Assembly: GCF_032197885.1 (NCBI RefSeq)
Contig: NZ_CP134159.1
Location: forward strand, 1 to 64,000
Direction: 5' to 3'
From: Levilactobacillus namurensis
GTDB lineage: Bacteria; Bacillota; Bacilli; Lactobacillales; Lactobacillaceae
DNA: 64,000 nt
A program made the position numbers and the translations under genes. How positions within the stretch are numbered: position 1 is the stretch's first letter; every line of letters starts with the position of its first letter. Of the stretch, positions 19,191 to 26,851 are shown piece by piece. Below the pieces are notes generated by a model. The model had not been told where the DNA came from, made no database searches, and was given only the letters and a program-made list of their open reading frames with translations.

Positions 19191-20366
19191 ATGCGTGAGA
19201 TTCGGTTACGCTGGTTACTGCTGGGGGCACTCTGCAGCAGTATCGGTATGAGTTTTATCTGGCCACTGACGACAATTTATCTCCATGATCGTTTAGGCGT
19301 TTCATTGACCGTCGTTGGGGTCATCTTATTGTTTTATTCCCTCGCCAATGTGGCGGGAAGTCTCTTAGGGGGGCGCTTATTCGACCGGCTGAATCCCTAT
19401 TATCTGTCACTTGGCGGGGTCAGCCTCTCGCTAGTGACCCTCTTGACGTTGGTCTTCCAGCACGGCTGGCCGGCCTTCCCGATTGCCCTGATCTTCCTGG
19501 GCTTCGGGTCCGGGTGGACGTTGACCATGGTCAATTCGTTGGGGACCACGATCCACAGTCGGGACGGGCGCTACATCTATAACATGCTGTACTTCGCGCA
19601 GAACCTGGGAATCGTGATTGGGACCGCGATGGTCGGCTTCATCTACAACATCAGCGTCACGCTCCTGTTCAGCATCGCCACGGCCCTCTTCGTCTTACTC
19701 CTGTTGGTGGTCACGTTCCATTACCGGGCGCCCGCGGTCATGCAGCGCCGGCCTACAGCTAAACACGACCAGACCGCGACGATTGCCCACCCTAACCTCC
19801 GAATCATGGGGACCTTCTTCACGAGCCTAGTGGTGGTCTGGATCATGTATGAACAGTGGAACTCGAACCTATCCGTTTACATGACGGGGATGGGGATTCC
19901 CTTACGCGACTACAGTCTATTATGGACCATCAATGCCGGTCTGATTGTGACGTTCCAGATTATCTTAAACCGGTTAGCCCACTACTTCCACAGTTTGTAT
20001 ATACAGGTCTACGCGGGGATTCTCTTCGTGGCGTTGTCGTTCGTTACGTTGATTTTTGCCAAGGACTACCTACACTTCGTCCTGGCCATGGTCATCTTGA
20101 CCATGGGTGAGGCGACGGCCTTTCCGGCGATTCCGGCGATTGTCAATCAGTTGACTCCCGCCGTGGTCAAGGGGAAGTATCAGGGGATGGCCAACGCTTG
20201 GGCCTCGGTCGGCCGGGCGTTTGGCCCCCTGTTTGGCGGCCTGGTGATCGACTTCGCGTCGTACACGGCCCTGTTCGTGATTGCGGCGATCGCCATCGTG
20301 GCAATTTTAGGCGTCAATCTGGTAGTTGTGGCGCGAAATCATCATTCCGTCACCCTTTATAAATGA
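19191..20366 (+). CDS. MFS multidrug-type transporter
   Basis: A 391-residue major facilitator with about 12 hydrophobic segments. The loop between helices 2 and 3 reads GGRLFDRLNPY, a variant of MFS motif A, and the family's two-half layout is visible. The closest general group is DHA1/YfcJ-like drug or metabolite efflux, but the substrate cannot be told from sequence. ATG at 19191 follows AAGGGG. A dyad TTTTCTAAGAAAA (19167-19179) between the likely -10 (TAGAAT, 19150-19155) and the start may bind a repressor. Confidence 0.82.
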   Translation: MREIRLRWLLLGALCSSIGMSFIWPLTTIYLHDRLGVSLTVVGVILLFYSLANVAGSLLGGRLFDRLNPYYLSLGGVSLSLVTLLTLVFQHGWPAFPIALIFLGFGSGWTLTMVNSLGTTIHSRDGRYIYNMLYFAQNLGIVIGTAMVGFIYNISVTLLFSIATALFVLLLLVVTFHYRAPAVMQRRPTAKHDQTATIAHPNLRIMGTFFTSLVVVWIMYEQWNSNLSVYMTGMGIPLRDYSLLWTINAGLIVTFQIILNRLAHYFHSLYIQVYAGILFVALSFVTLIFAKDYLHFVLAMVILTMGEATAFPAIPAIVNQLTPAVVKGKYQGMANAWASVGRAFGPLFGGLVIDFASYTALFVIAAIAIVAILGVNLVVVARNHHSVTLYK

Positions 20367-20399
20367 TATAATAGCCCTATAAAGAGTTTTCTAAGGAAA
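20367..20399 (+). promoter_or_regulatory. Promoter and possible operator of the 90-residue gene
   Basis: TATAAT at 20367-20372 directly follows the MFS stop codon. TTTTCTAAGGAAA at 20387-20399 is nearly the same as the dyad in front of the MFS gene. Confidence 0.4.
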
Positions 20400-20437
20400 C
20401 CATCGGAGGAACAATTTAGGGATAGGGGACGCACAAA

Positions 20438-20710
20438 ATGAAAAAATTAATCCGGGAAGTCGGGGGCTTGCTGGTGGGATTCGTAGCGGGATTCCTATTG
20501 TTTGGGATGCAACCGACCCAGACACGGTCGACCGTGACGGACTCCGTGGTGCAGCCGGCCTCTGGTCAGACAGCGGTGCAGTTGGATAGTCAGACGGGCA
20601 AAAAGGGGCACGTCGAGATGAAGACCCAGACCACCACCAGTCAGGCGGGGAAGACCGTCAGTCGCGAGACCAGCACGTTCCAGCAGCAACAGCCAACACG
20701 TAATCATTAA
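20438..20710 (+). CDS. Small membrane-anchored protein, unknown function
   Basis: 90 residues. A single hydrophobic segment (about 8-24, GGLLVGFVAGFLLFGM) follows a Lys/Arg start, giving a probable membrane anchor with the tail outside. The rest is polar and low-complexity, rich in Gln, Thr and Ser (for example TQTTTSQAGKTVSRETSTF). I do not recognise a family. ATG at 20438 lies 21-30 nt after GGAGG, which is unusually far; GGGGA is closer. It follows the MFS gene with its own likely promoter and ends in a strong terminator. Confidence 0.6.
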   Translation: MKKLIREVGGLLVGFVAGFLLFGMQPTQTRSTVTDSVVQPASGQTAVQLDSQTGKKGHVEMKTQTTTSQAGKTVSRETSTFQQQQPTRNH

Positions 20711-20766
20711 TGTATAAAGCGAAATATTTTAGCACGCAACGCCCCGTTTAGCGGTGGTTGCGGATT

Positions 20767-20806
20767 AACGGGTAACCCTAGTCAGGTCTAGGGTTACCCG
20801 TTTTTT
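20767..20806 (+). terminator. Terminator
   Basis: A 15-bp perfect stem AACGGGTAACCCTAG/CTAGGGTTACCCGTT with a 6-base loop, then T6. Confidence 0.92.
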
Positions 20807-20892
20807 GATGGCGTGAAAACACCTAGCATGCATAAAAATGAATATTTATAAAACGATTGACAACTAAAATGAATGATGATAAATTATAGAGC

Positions 20893-21154
20893 AATTGCAA
20901 GGAAAGACTAAGCCAAGAAGAGTACCGCCAGGGAAGGTGTCCAGCAAGTTCGGGTAGCTGTAAGCCGAACCCCCGGAACTGGTGGGAACGGCTCTTGACG
21001 TCGGAACGGTGAAGACAGTAGCCGTTCCTGGGGCGTGCCCATTACAGCACGGCGTGTTCGATTCTGGACACAGTGAGAGATAAACCAAGGTGGTACCGCG
21101 AAGCATTCGCCCTTGTTGACTGCAGAGACAGTCGACGGGGACGAATGCTTTTTT
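20893..21154 (+). promoter_or_regulatory. T-box riboswitch upstream of oppA-type gene
   Basis: The core T-box AAGGTGGTACCGCG is at 21087-21100, followed by a terminator stem AAGCATTCG...CGAATGCTT with T6 (21101-21154). Upstream, the AAGAAGAGTACC segment (about 20915-20926) and the CCAGCAAGTTCGGG and GGTGGGAACGGCTCTTGA segments fit a Stem I with AGTA motif and specifier loop. An uncharged tRNA would favour antitermination. The specifier codon is not certain; GGC (Gly) or ACG (Thr) are candidates by alignment to the CAAGA/TCTTG helix. Confidence 0.88.
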
Positions 21155-21197
21155 ACGTCAACGGTAAAACTGAATAAGCAATTGAGGAGATTTGGAT

Positions 21198-22805
21198 ATG
21201 AAAAAATTAATGGGATTTAGTTTCGGGATACTGGCGATTTTAACATTAGCGGGGTGTGGCACGTCGCAGGCTAAGAGCAAGGATGCGGACCTAAACGTGA
21301 CGTTGGTGGGAAATCCGGCTACGGCAAACCCGGCCATCATGGGCGATGTGAACAGTTCTAGCCTGGTCTCCCAAGTCGAAGAAGGGCTGTATACCCTGAA
21401 CAAGAAGGGCAAGGTCGTTGCGGGGGTCGCGGAAAAAGTGGTCAAGCCGACCCACAACGGCACGGTCTACACGTTTAAGATCAAGAAAAACGCTAAGTGG
21501 CAGAACGGTGACCCCGTGACGGCGCAAGACTTCGTCACCTCGTTCCGGTGGCAGGTCAACCCCAAGTCCAAGTCCCAGGTGGCCAACAAGATGAAGTACC
21601 TGACCAACTACGATGCTATTCAGGCCGGGAAGAAGTCGCCGAACACCTTAGGGGCTAAGGCCTTGGATCAGCGGACCTTACAGCTGACGTTGACTAAGCC
21701 GCAGCCTTGGCTGTCGGATATTCTGGCCACGTTCGGGTACCCGATCAAGACCGACCTCTTCAAGAAGTACGGCAACCACTACGGGACCTCGTCGGATAAG
21801 ATGATGGCGGAAGGGGCCTATAAGCTGGTCGGCTGGAGCGGAAACTCGGACAGCTGGCATTACGTGAAGAACCCGCATTACTGGAACGCTAAGAACGTGA
21901 AGATCAAGCAGGTCAACGTGCAGGTCGTCAAAGACCCCGGGACCGCATCGAACCTCTTCAAGTCTGGCAAGGTCCAAGAGACCTTCTTGTCGGGACAGTA
22001 CATCAAGCAAAACGCTAAGAACCCTGAATTGACCACCACGTTGAACAGTTCCATGCGGTTCTTGGAATTCAACGACAAGCGGAAGATCACCCACAACACC
22101 AAGGTACGGCAAGCCTTCTCCTACATCGTGAACCGGAAGCAGGTCACCCAGAACGTCTTACAGGATGGGTCCCAACCGGCGAAGAGCCTGATTCCTTACG
22201 GGGACGGCAATGACCCGACCACGGGGAAGGACTTCTCTCAAGACGTCGGTAACCTCTTGAGTTACAACCCTAAGAAGGCCACGGCCCTATGGAAGAGTGC
22301 TAAGAAAGAACTGGGCATCCAAAAGGCAGACTTAGAGATGATCACGGCCGATACCGACGAACAGAAGCACGTTGCCCAGTACCTGCAACAACAGGCCCAG
22401 AAGTACATGCCGGGCTTGACCATCACCATCAAGTCCCTGCCACTCGCACAACAGATCAACCGGGGGTCCGAAGGGGACTACGACATTGACCTGGATGGCT
22501 GGCAGACAGATTGGCGTGACCCAGCGGACTTCCTCCAGATGGCGGATGGGACCAGTTCCGTGAACTTCACCAAGTGGGATAACGCCCACTTCACGAACCT
22601 GATGAAGCAGATCGACGACACCACCACCCATACCACGCAGCAACGGTGGGATTTAATGAAGGAAGCGGACAAGTACGTGATCCAACAAGCGGGCTTAGTA
22701 CCGCTGTATCAACAAGCCAAGGCCCACTTAGTTTCCAAGGAAGTTGGCGGCTTGACCTACAGTATCACCAGCGACGCCCAATATAAGTATGCTTATTGGA
22801 AGTAA
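21198..22805 (+). CDS. Oligopeptide ABC transporter substrate-binding lipoprotein
   Basis: A 535-residue SBP family 5 (OppA/DppA-like) lipoprotein. The signal peptide ends in lipobox LTLAGC with Cys20 as the lipid anchor. Family features include the early DLNVTLVGNPATANPAI segment and the central DPGTASNLFKSGKVQ. ATG at 21198 is 8 nt after GAGGAG. No permease or ATPase genes follow, so it is an orphan binding protein that probably feeds a transporter encoded elsewhere. The T-box leader ties its expression to starvation for one amino acid. Confidence 0.92.
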   Translation: MKKLMGFSFGILAILTLAGCGTSQAKSKDADLNVTLVGNPATANPAIMGDVNSSSLVSQVEEGLYTLNKKGKVVAGVAEKVVKPTHNGTVYTFKIKKNAKWQNGDPVTAQDFVTSFRWQVNPKSKSQVANKMKYLTNYDAIQAGKKSPNTLGAKALDQRTLQLTLTKPQPWLSDILATFGYPIKTDLFKKYGNHYGTSSDKMMAEGAYKLVGWSGNSDSWHYVKNPHYWNAKNVKIKQVNVQVVKDPGTASNLFKSGKVQETFLSGQYIKQNAKNPELTTTLNSSMRFLEFNDKRKITHNTKVRQAFSYIVNRKQVTQNVLQDGSQPAKSLIPYGDGNDPTTGKDFSQDVGNLLSYNPKKATALWKSAKKELGIQKADLEMITADTDEQKHVAQYLQQQAQKYMPGLTITIKSLPLAQQINRGSEGDYDIDLDGWQTDWRDPADFLQMADGTSSVNFTKWDNAHFTNLMKQIDDTTTHTTQQRWDLMKEADKYVIQQAGLVPLYQQAKAHLVSKEVGGLTYSITSDAQYKYAYWK

Positions 22806-22823
22806 TTCAACTCGTTAGACGTT

Positions 22824-22858
22824 AAAAAGCCCTCCGTTCGGGTGAACGGGGGGCTTTT
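22824..22858 (+). terminator. Terminator of the oppA-type gene
   Basis: AAAAGCCCTCCGTTC pairs with GAACGGGGGGCTTTT. Confidence 0.88.
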
Positions 22859-22872
22859 GTGTGCAGTGGATG

Positions 22873-23544
22873 TTATTGGACGTGAGCGCGGAAGTTGTGG
22901 TGCAGGCTGGGCAACACCCAGCGGTCGGTTGCCGCGATAATCACGCCGTTGAAGAGCATGGAGTAGACGGTCGCCACGTTAACGGAGTAAAGCTGATGGG
23001 TGCCGAGGACGCAAACCACTAACATTAGGATTGGCGGGATAAAATCGACGAATTGCGAGAGGGTCGCCCGACCATCGAGGTAGAGAAACCGTAAAATATT
23101 GGAGGTGTCGTCGTTCGGGTGCATCACCAGGTTGGCCCGTTGGTAGATGGAGATGGAAATGGCAAAGATGGTGACCCCCAGGATGCTGAGGAGCAGGCGC
23201 CAAGGTGCTGCCAGGCTGGGAAGCCCCCAAGACTGGAAGAGGGCCACGAAGAGGTCGATGAAGTAGCTGAAGCTTGCGATAAAGCAGACCTCACCGATCC
23301 AGCGCCAGGCGTCCCAGTGGTGAATCAGGAATTGATTCAGCGTGGCACTTCCCACCCCCACGATGAAGAGAATCAGGCCCACGTCGCCGTGGAGCCAGTT
23401 TGCGATATTGACGCACGCGGCGGTCCAGATGCCACTGCCGAAGTTGGCAGAAACCGAGAGTGCGTTGCCAAAGGCGTTTAACACGAGCCCAATCACCAGC
23501 GCCAAGAAGCGATAGGGGTATCCATTCTGTTGTTGCGTAGCCAA
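22873..23544 (-). CDS. YczE/YyaS/YitT-like integral membrane protein
   Basis: A 223-residue protein with about five membrane helices. It opens with PYRFLALVIGLVLNAFGNALSV and an SANFGSGIWTA loop, features of the YczE-type membrane family. The function is unknown; in Bacillus the yczE neighbourhood relates to surfactin synthesis, which says little here. It is convergent with the oppA-type gene and upstream of the tRNA-Lys/IS region. Its ATG at 23544 is preceded by AAGGAC, a weak ribosome binding site. Confidence 0.72.
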   Translation of the reverse strand: MATQQQNGYPYRFLALVIGLVLNAFGNALSVSANFGSGIWTAACVNIANWLHGDVGLILFIVGVGSATLNQFLIHHWDAWRWIGEVCFIASFSYFIDLFVALFQSWGLPSLAAPWRLLLSILGVTIFAISISIYQRANLVMHPNDDTSNILRFLYLDGRATLSQFVDFIPPILMLVVCVLGTHQLYSVNVATVYSMLFNGVIIAATDRWVLPSLHHNFRAHVQ

Positions 23545-23604
23545 GGGGCCTCGCCGTCCTTTTATGGATATTTGCTCATTGTAATGGATAAATAATCATT
23601 TGGT

Positions 23605-23655
23605 AAACAAAAAATCAGCTATTCCGGAGAAGCTCCCGCGGAATAGCTGATTTTA
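23605..23655 (-). terminator. Terminator of the first tRNA-Lys gene
   Basis: On the minus strand AATCAGCTATTCC pairs perfectly with GGAATAGCTGATT, followed by T6, directly downstream of the tRNA. Confidence 0.88.
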
Positions 23656-23661
23656 ACATGA

Positions 23662-23734
23662 TGGGCAGTCAGGGGATCGAACCCTGGACCCACGGATTAA
23701 GAGTCCGTTGCTCTGCCAGCTGAGCTAACTGCCC
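23662..23734 (-). tRNA. tRNA-Lys (CTT)
   Basis: 73 nt without an encoded CCA. Acceptor stem GGGCAGT/ACTGCCC, D-arm GCTC/GAGC, anticodon arm ACGGA-CTCTTAA-TCCGT with anticodon CTT, and T-arm CAGGG-TTCGATC-CCCTG are all complementary. It is identical to the second copy at 25380-25452, and some flanking sequence is shared too. Confidence 0.95.
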
Positions 23735-23823
23735 ATGTCTTATCAACGAGAACTATCATATCATGTAACCTTGGTAGGGCGCAAGCTTTTTTTGAAATTA
23801 TTTTATTTTTATGCAATTTAAGG

Positions 23824-25286
23824 GGTTCTTCGTCAACTGTTGTTGGTGAACAAAATATTGGAGTTCTAATCACTTGGTGATTAGAGCTCTTTTTGTATGA
23901 ACTCGAAAAGCGAACAGCACTCTTAGCCGGAATCTGAAGAAGTTTCGGTAACCAAATCCAGTGCGTTTAATGACTTTAATCTTGTTGTTTGAACCTTCTA
24001 AGGGCCCGTTGGTGTAATGGTGAGTAAAGGTATTGCCAATTTCATCATGATGAGTCGCTAGGGTCTGGAGGGTTGCCAACATCTCTTCCGAGCAGCCCTC
24101 TAAGTGATGGAATACTTGATTATAGTTGGGCCAATCACGGTTTTTGATGGTTTCACGTAACCGATTCATCACGTTGTAAGTTTGCTTGAGCTCGGGATCA
24201 ATGTCCAATAAAGCATCAACCACATCAGTGGCAGTCGCTGGATAAGGGAAGTTTGTCCACTTACGGAAAGCTTCGTAGTTGAGGTGATTTTCCGGCGTTA
24301 ATAATAGTTTCCAATAGCGTTTTAGGGCGTGATACTCGCGTGAGGAAGTCGCCAGGGTTTTCATGAGGCGCACCCGCGTCTTATTAAAAGCTCGATTTAA
24401 AGCGTTAACCAAGTGGAACGGATCGATGACAACGATGGCGTTCGGAAAGATCTGCCCCACCAATTTGGGATAGGTATAGTTCATATCGGTGACGATAATT
24501 TTCACATTTTCTCGCGCAGCCTGGTCGTAATGCTGGAAATACTTTTGAAGCTGATAAATGGTCCTAAAGGGTAACAGGTCGATCAATTCGTGGGTTTCCG
24601 CATCCATAAATTCAAAGCTCATCGCGTCGGTGGCGCTCTTAGTGCTTTTAACTTCGTCCATGAGGAGAACTTTTGGTAAATAGTGCCAGTTGGTTTGAAA
24701 GTCCCGTTCAGCGCGCAAGAGCTGCCGACCAACGAATGAATCCGAAGTGGATAACTCATCGGCAATGTGTTTGAGCGAAACCGGTTCGGTCAGTTTTTCT
24801 AAGCATTGTTTGCGGGTCGTATTTGAAATCGTGCAGTGTTTCGGCACCGCATTCGTCTGCGCCAGGAAATTGGTATGACAAGCCTTACAGTGAAAGTTTC
24901 GCCGATTGAGACACAGGATAACGGTGCTGCCCAATGTTTTTGCGAATCTAATGGTGGTCTTCCGCCAACCATAGCCAATAATTTGGTGATCATTGATAAT
25001 CCCACAATTGCGGCATGCCTTGGGGGTGTAGTTTAGGGACCCCACCAATCGAATCACTCCATCATCACCCACTTGTCCTTCCTCAATTATTAAGTGTTCA
25101 TCATCTATTCCTAACAACATTTTCGTAGTATCATTTGACATAGGGCATTTCCTTTCTTGACTTAATTCTGTGGTGGGAGCAAGTTAACGGACGGGAGATG
25201 TCCGCTTTTTTATTCTAATGATAAACAAAAAATCTGTCATCAGTAATAGATAAAAATCTATTACCAACAACAGATATTGTAGAACC
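23824..25286 (-). mobile_element. ISL3-family insertion sequence, complete
   Basis: A 1463-bp element between two tRNA-Lys genes. Its ends share GGTTCT and the inner CTGTTGTTGGT, as imperfect inverted repeats, and it is flanked by a perfect 8-bp target duplication ATTTAAGG (23816-23823 and 25287-25294). The single transposase gene is intact, so the insertion looks recent. Confidence 0.93.
23870..25141 (-). CDS. ISL3-family transposase
   Basis: A 423-residue transposase. The N-terminal zinc-binding pairs CRNC...CKAC are present, and the DDE residues fit VLLMDEVKS, IIVTDMNYTYP and the C-terminal GPLEGSNNKIK, the usual ISL3 ending. The full length and intact frame suggest activity. ATG at 25141 follows AGGAAATG. 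The gene occupies nearly all of the element. Confidence 0.94.
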   Translation of the reverse strand: MSNDTTKMLLGIDDEHLIIEEGQVGDDGVIRLVGSLNYTPKACRNCGIINDHQIIGYGWRKTTIRFAKTLGSTVILCLNRRNFHCKACHTNFLAQTNAVPKHCTISNTTRKQCLEKLTEPVSLKHIADELSTSDSFVGRQLLRAERDFQTNWHYLPKVLLMDEVKSTKSATDAMSFEFMDAETHELIDLLPFRTIYQLQKYFQHYDQAARENVKIIVTDMNYTYPKLVGQIFPNAIVVIDPFHLVNALNRAFNKTRVRLMKTLATSSREYHALKRYWKLLLTPENHLNYEAFRKWTNFPYPATATDVVDALLDIDPELKQTYNVMNRLRETIKNRDWPNYNQVFHHLEGCSEEMLATLQTLATHHDEIGNTFTHHYTNGPLEGSNNKIKVIKRTGFGYRNFFRFRLRVLFAFRVHTKRALITK

Positions 25287-25321
25287 ATTTAAGGGTGGGG
25301 CGTTACTAAAATTTTGGCCAT

Positions 25322-25364
25322 AAAAAAATCAGCAACCACGATCATCAAATCGTGAAAGCTGATT
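25322..25364 (-). terminator. Terminator of the second tRNA-Lys gene
   Basis: On the minus strand AATCAGC pairs with GCTGATT and the inner CACGAT with ATCGTG, followed by T7. Its base matches the first tRNA's terminator but the body differs. Confidence 0.82.
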
Positions 25365-25379
25365 AGTGTGAAGATATGA

Positions 25380-25452
25380 TGGGCAGTCAGGGGATCGAAC
25401 CCTGGACCCACGGATTAAGAGTCCGTTGCTCTGCCAGCTGAGCTAACTGCCC
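25380..25452 (-). tRNA. tRNA-Lys (CTT), second copy
   Basis: Identical over 73 nt to the copy at 23662-23734. The 5' flank (ACGAGAACTATC and TATCATGTAACC in plus orientation) is also nearly the same, so promoter and gene were duplicated together. Confidence 0.95.
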
Positions 25453-25839
25453 ATATCTTTTCGACGAGAACTATCGTATCATGTAACCCCGGGATAACGC
25501 AACCCCTTTTGCTAAAAAAGTTACCGAAAATTTTGCCTATGGGTCTTTTAGGGGGTCAGCTACGGGACTTTTTGTGGGTGACCCTGACGGAATTTGGAAG
25601 CCATTCTTCCCGGTACCTGACTTGAGTCACTGACTTATCTGGCGAAAGCTTCTGGTGGACCGGTGCCCGGCCACGGGGTTATTCTAGGGTGGAATCCCGG
25701 AATGACGGGGGCTGGGACCTAACGTTTCTGGCCCGGACAAGATGGCATAACCCGTGGACGGTATTTCCCGGGAAATGTTTAGGTTAAGACCAGCTTAAAG
25801 CGTTGGGGGAACTGACCTGAAACCCGGTTCGGGATGTGT
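25453..25839. other. Intergenic region tRNA-walR, no gene seen
   Basis: About 390 bases. The first ~45 bases are the conserved promoter flank of tRNA-Lys (minus strand); the rest shows no recognisable gene, repeat or RNA. Confidence 0.45.
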
Positions 25840-26090
25840 TATAATTCAGGTAGCACTATTTTGCCGTCACTGGAAGTTTATCAGGACGGTCAGTGCGACC
25901 TGTGTGTCACCGGCGTTCGAGCGATTGCTCACGCCACTACGATATGACTTTAAACGATAAGAATCTGCACCACTAATTCTAAATGAGTGACCCCGCTGAC
26001 GGTGGTATCCTGACACCCAGCGGCCGGTCTGCCGGTAATCCTGCAATTACCGGATCGATTTGTACTTCCCTTAAGGAGGAAATTTTTAAT
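25840..26090 (+). promoter_or_regulatory. walR promoter -10 and long structured leader
   Basis: A perfect -10 TATAAT at 25840-25845 with a poor -35 is followed by about 240 nt of untranslated leader. Hairpins include GGCGT/ACGCC near 25912-25936 and a perfect CCGGTAAT/ATTACCGG (26032-26053), 20 bases before the ribosome binding site AAGGAGG. No known riboswitch class was recognised. Confidence 0.5.
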
Positions 26091-26807
26091 ATGCCTAAAA
26101 AAGTTCTAGTTGTCGATGACGAGAAGCCGATTTCAGATATCATGAAGTTTAGCCTGGAAAAGGAAGGTTACGAGGTCGATGTCGCTTACGATGGTGAAGC
26201 GGCCCTGCAACACGTTGAGGAAAATACGCCGGATCTGGTGATCTTAGACCTGATGCTGCCGAAGATCGACGGGCTGGAAGTTGCCCGGGAAATCCGGAAG
26301 AAGCATGACATGCCCATCATCATGGTCACGGCTAAGGATTCCGAGTTAGATAAGGTCTTAGGCTTGGAACTCGGGGCCGATGATTACGTCACCAAGCCGT
26401 TCTCCAACCGAGAACTGGTGGCCCGGGTTAAGGCGAACTTGCGGCGGCAGAACACGGCAGCCCACGCTCAACCCGAAGAACCTGAAAACCAAGACATTGA
26501 AATCGGGGATCTGACGATTCACCCCGAAGCCTATTCCGTATCAAAGCGGGGCGCGAACATTGAATTGACGCACCGGGAATTCGAACTGTTGCATTACCTG
26601 GCCCAACACATTGGCCAAGTGATGACCCGGGAACACTTGCTCCAGACGGTTTGGGGCTACGACTACTTTGGGGACGTGCGGACCGTTGACGTCACGGTTC
26701 GGCGGCTACGGGAAAAGATTGAAGATAACCCCAGCCACCCAACTTGGTTAGTGACCCGGCGGGGAGTGGGTTACTATTTGCGTAACCCTGAATCCGATCA
26801 GGCCTAA
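26091..26807 (+). CDS. walR: Response regulator WalR (YycF)
   Basis: The OmpR-family regulator of the essential WalRK system, which matches cell-wall hydrolase expression to growth. The receiver domain has phospho-acceptor Asp53 ([11 protein letters not shown]), acidic pocket VDDE and Lys103-type TKPFS. The C-terminal winged helix ends in [11 protein letters not shown]. The length is 238. I start at ATG 26091 ([10 protein letters not shown]) after TTAAGGAGG; the frame is open 36 codons upstream but without a ribosome binding site. walK follows after 44 bases. Confidence 0.97.
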   Translation: MPKKVLVVDDEKPISDIMKFSLEKEGYEVDVAYDGEAALQHVEENTPDLVILDLMLPKIDGLEVAREIRKKHDMPIIMVTAKDSELDKVLGLELGADDYVTKPFSNRELVARVKANLRRQNTAAHAQPEEPENQDIEIGDLTIHPEAYSVSKRGANIELTHREFELLHYLAQHIGQVMTREHLLQTVWGYDYFGDVRTVDVTVRRLREKIEDNPSHPTWLVTRRGVGYYLRNPESDQA

Positions 26808-26851
26808 GCTAGCGGAAACGCTAAATCTGTGGCGGAGGAGTATGGAACTTC

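Noticed and set aside
25983..26090. 36-codon in-frame extension before WalR
   Set aside because: No ribosome binding site upstream of the ATG; the strong AAGGAGG precedes ATG 26091 and WalR proteins start MPKK.
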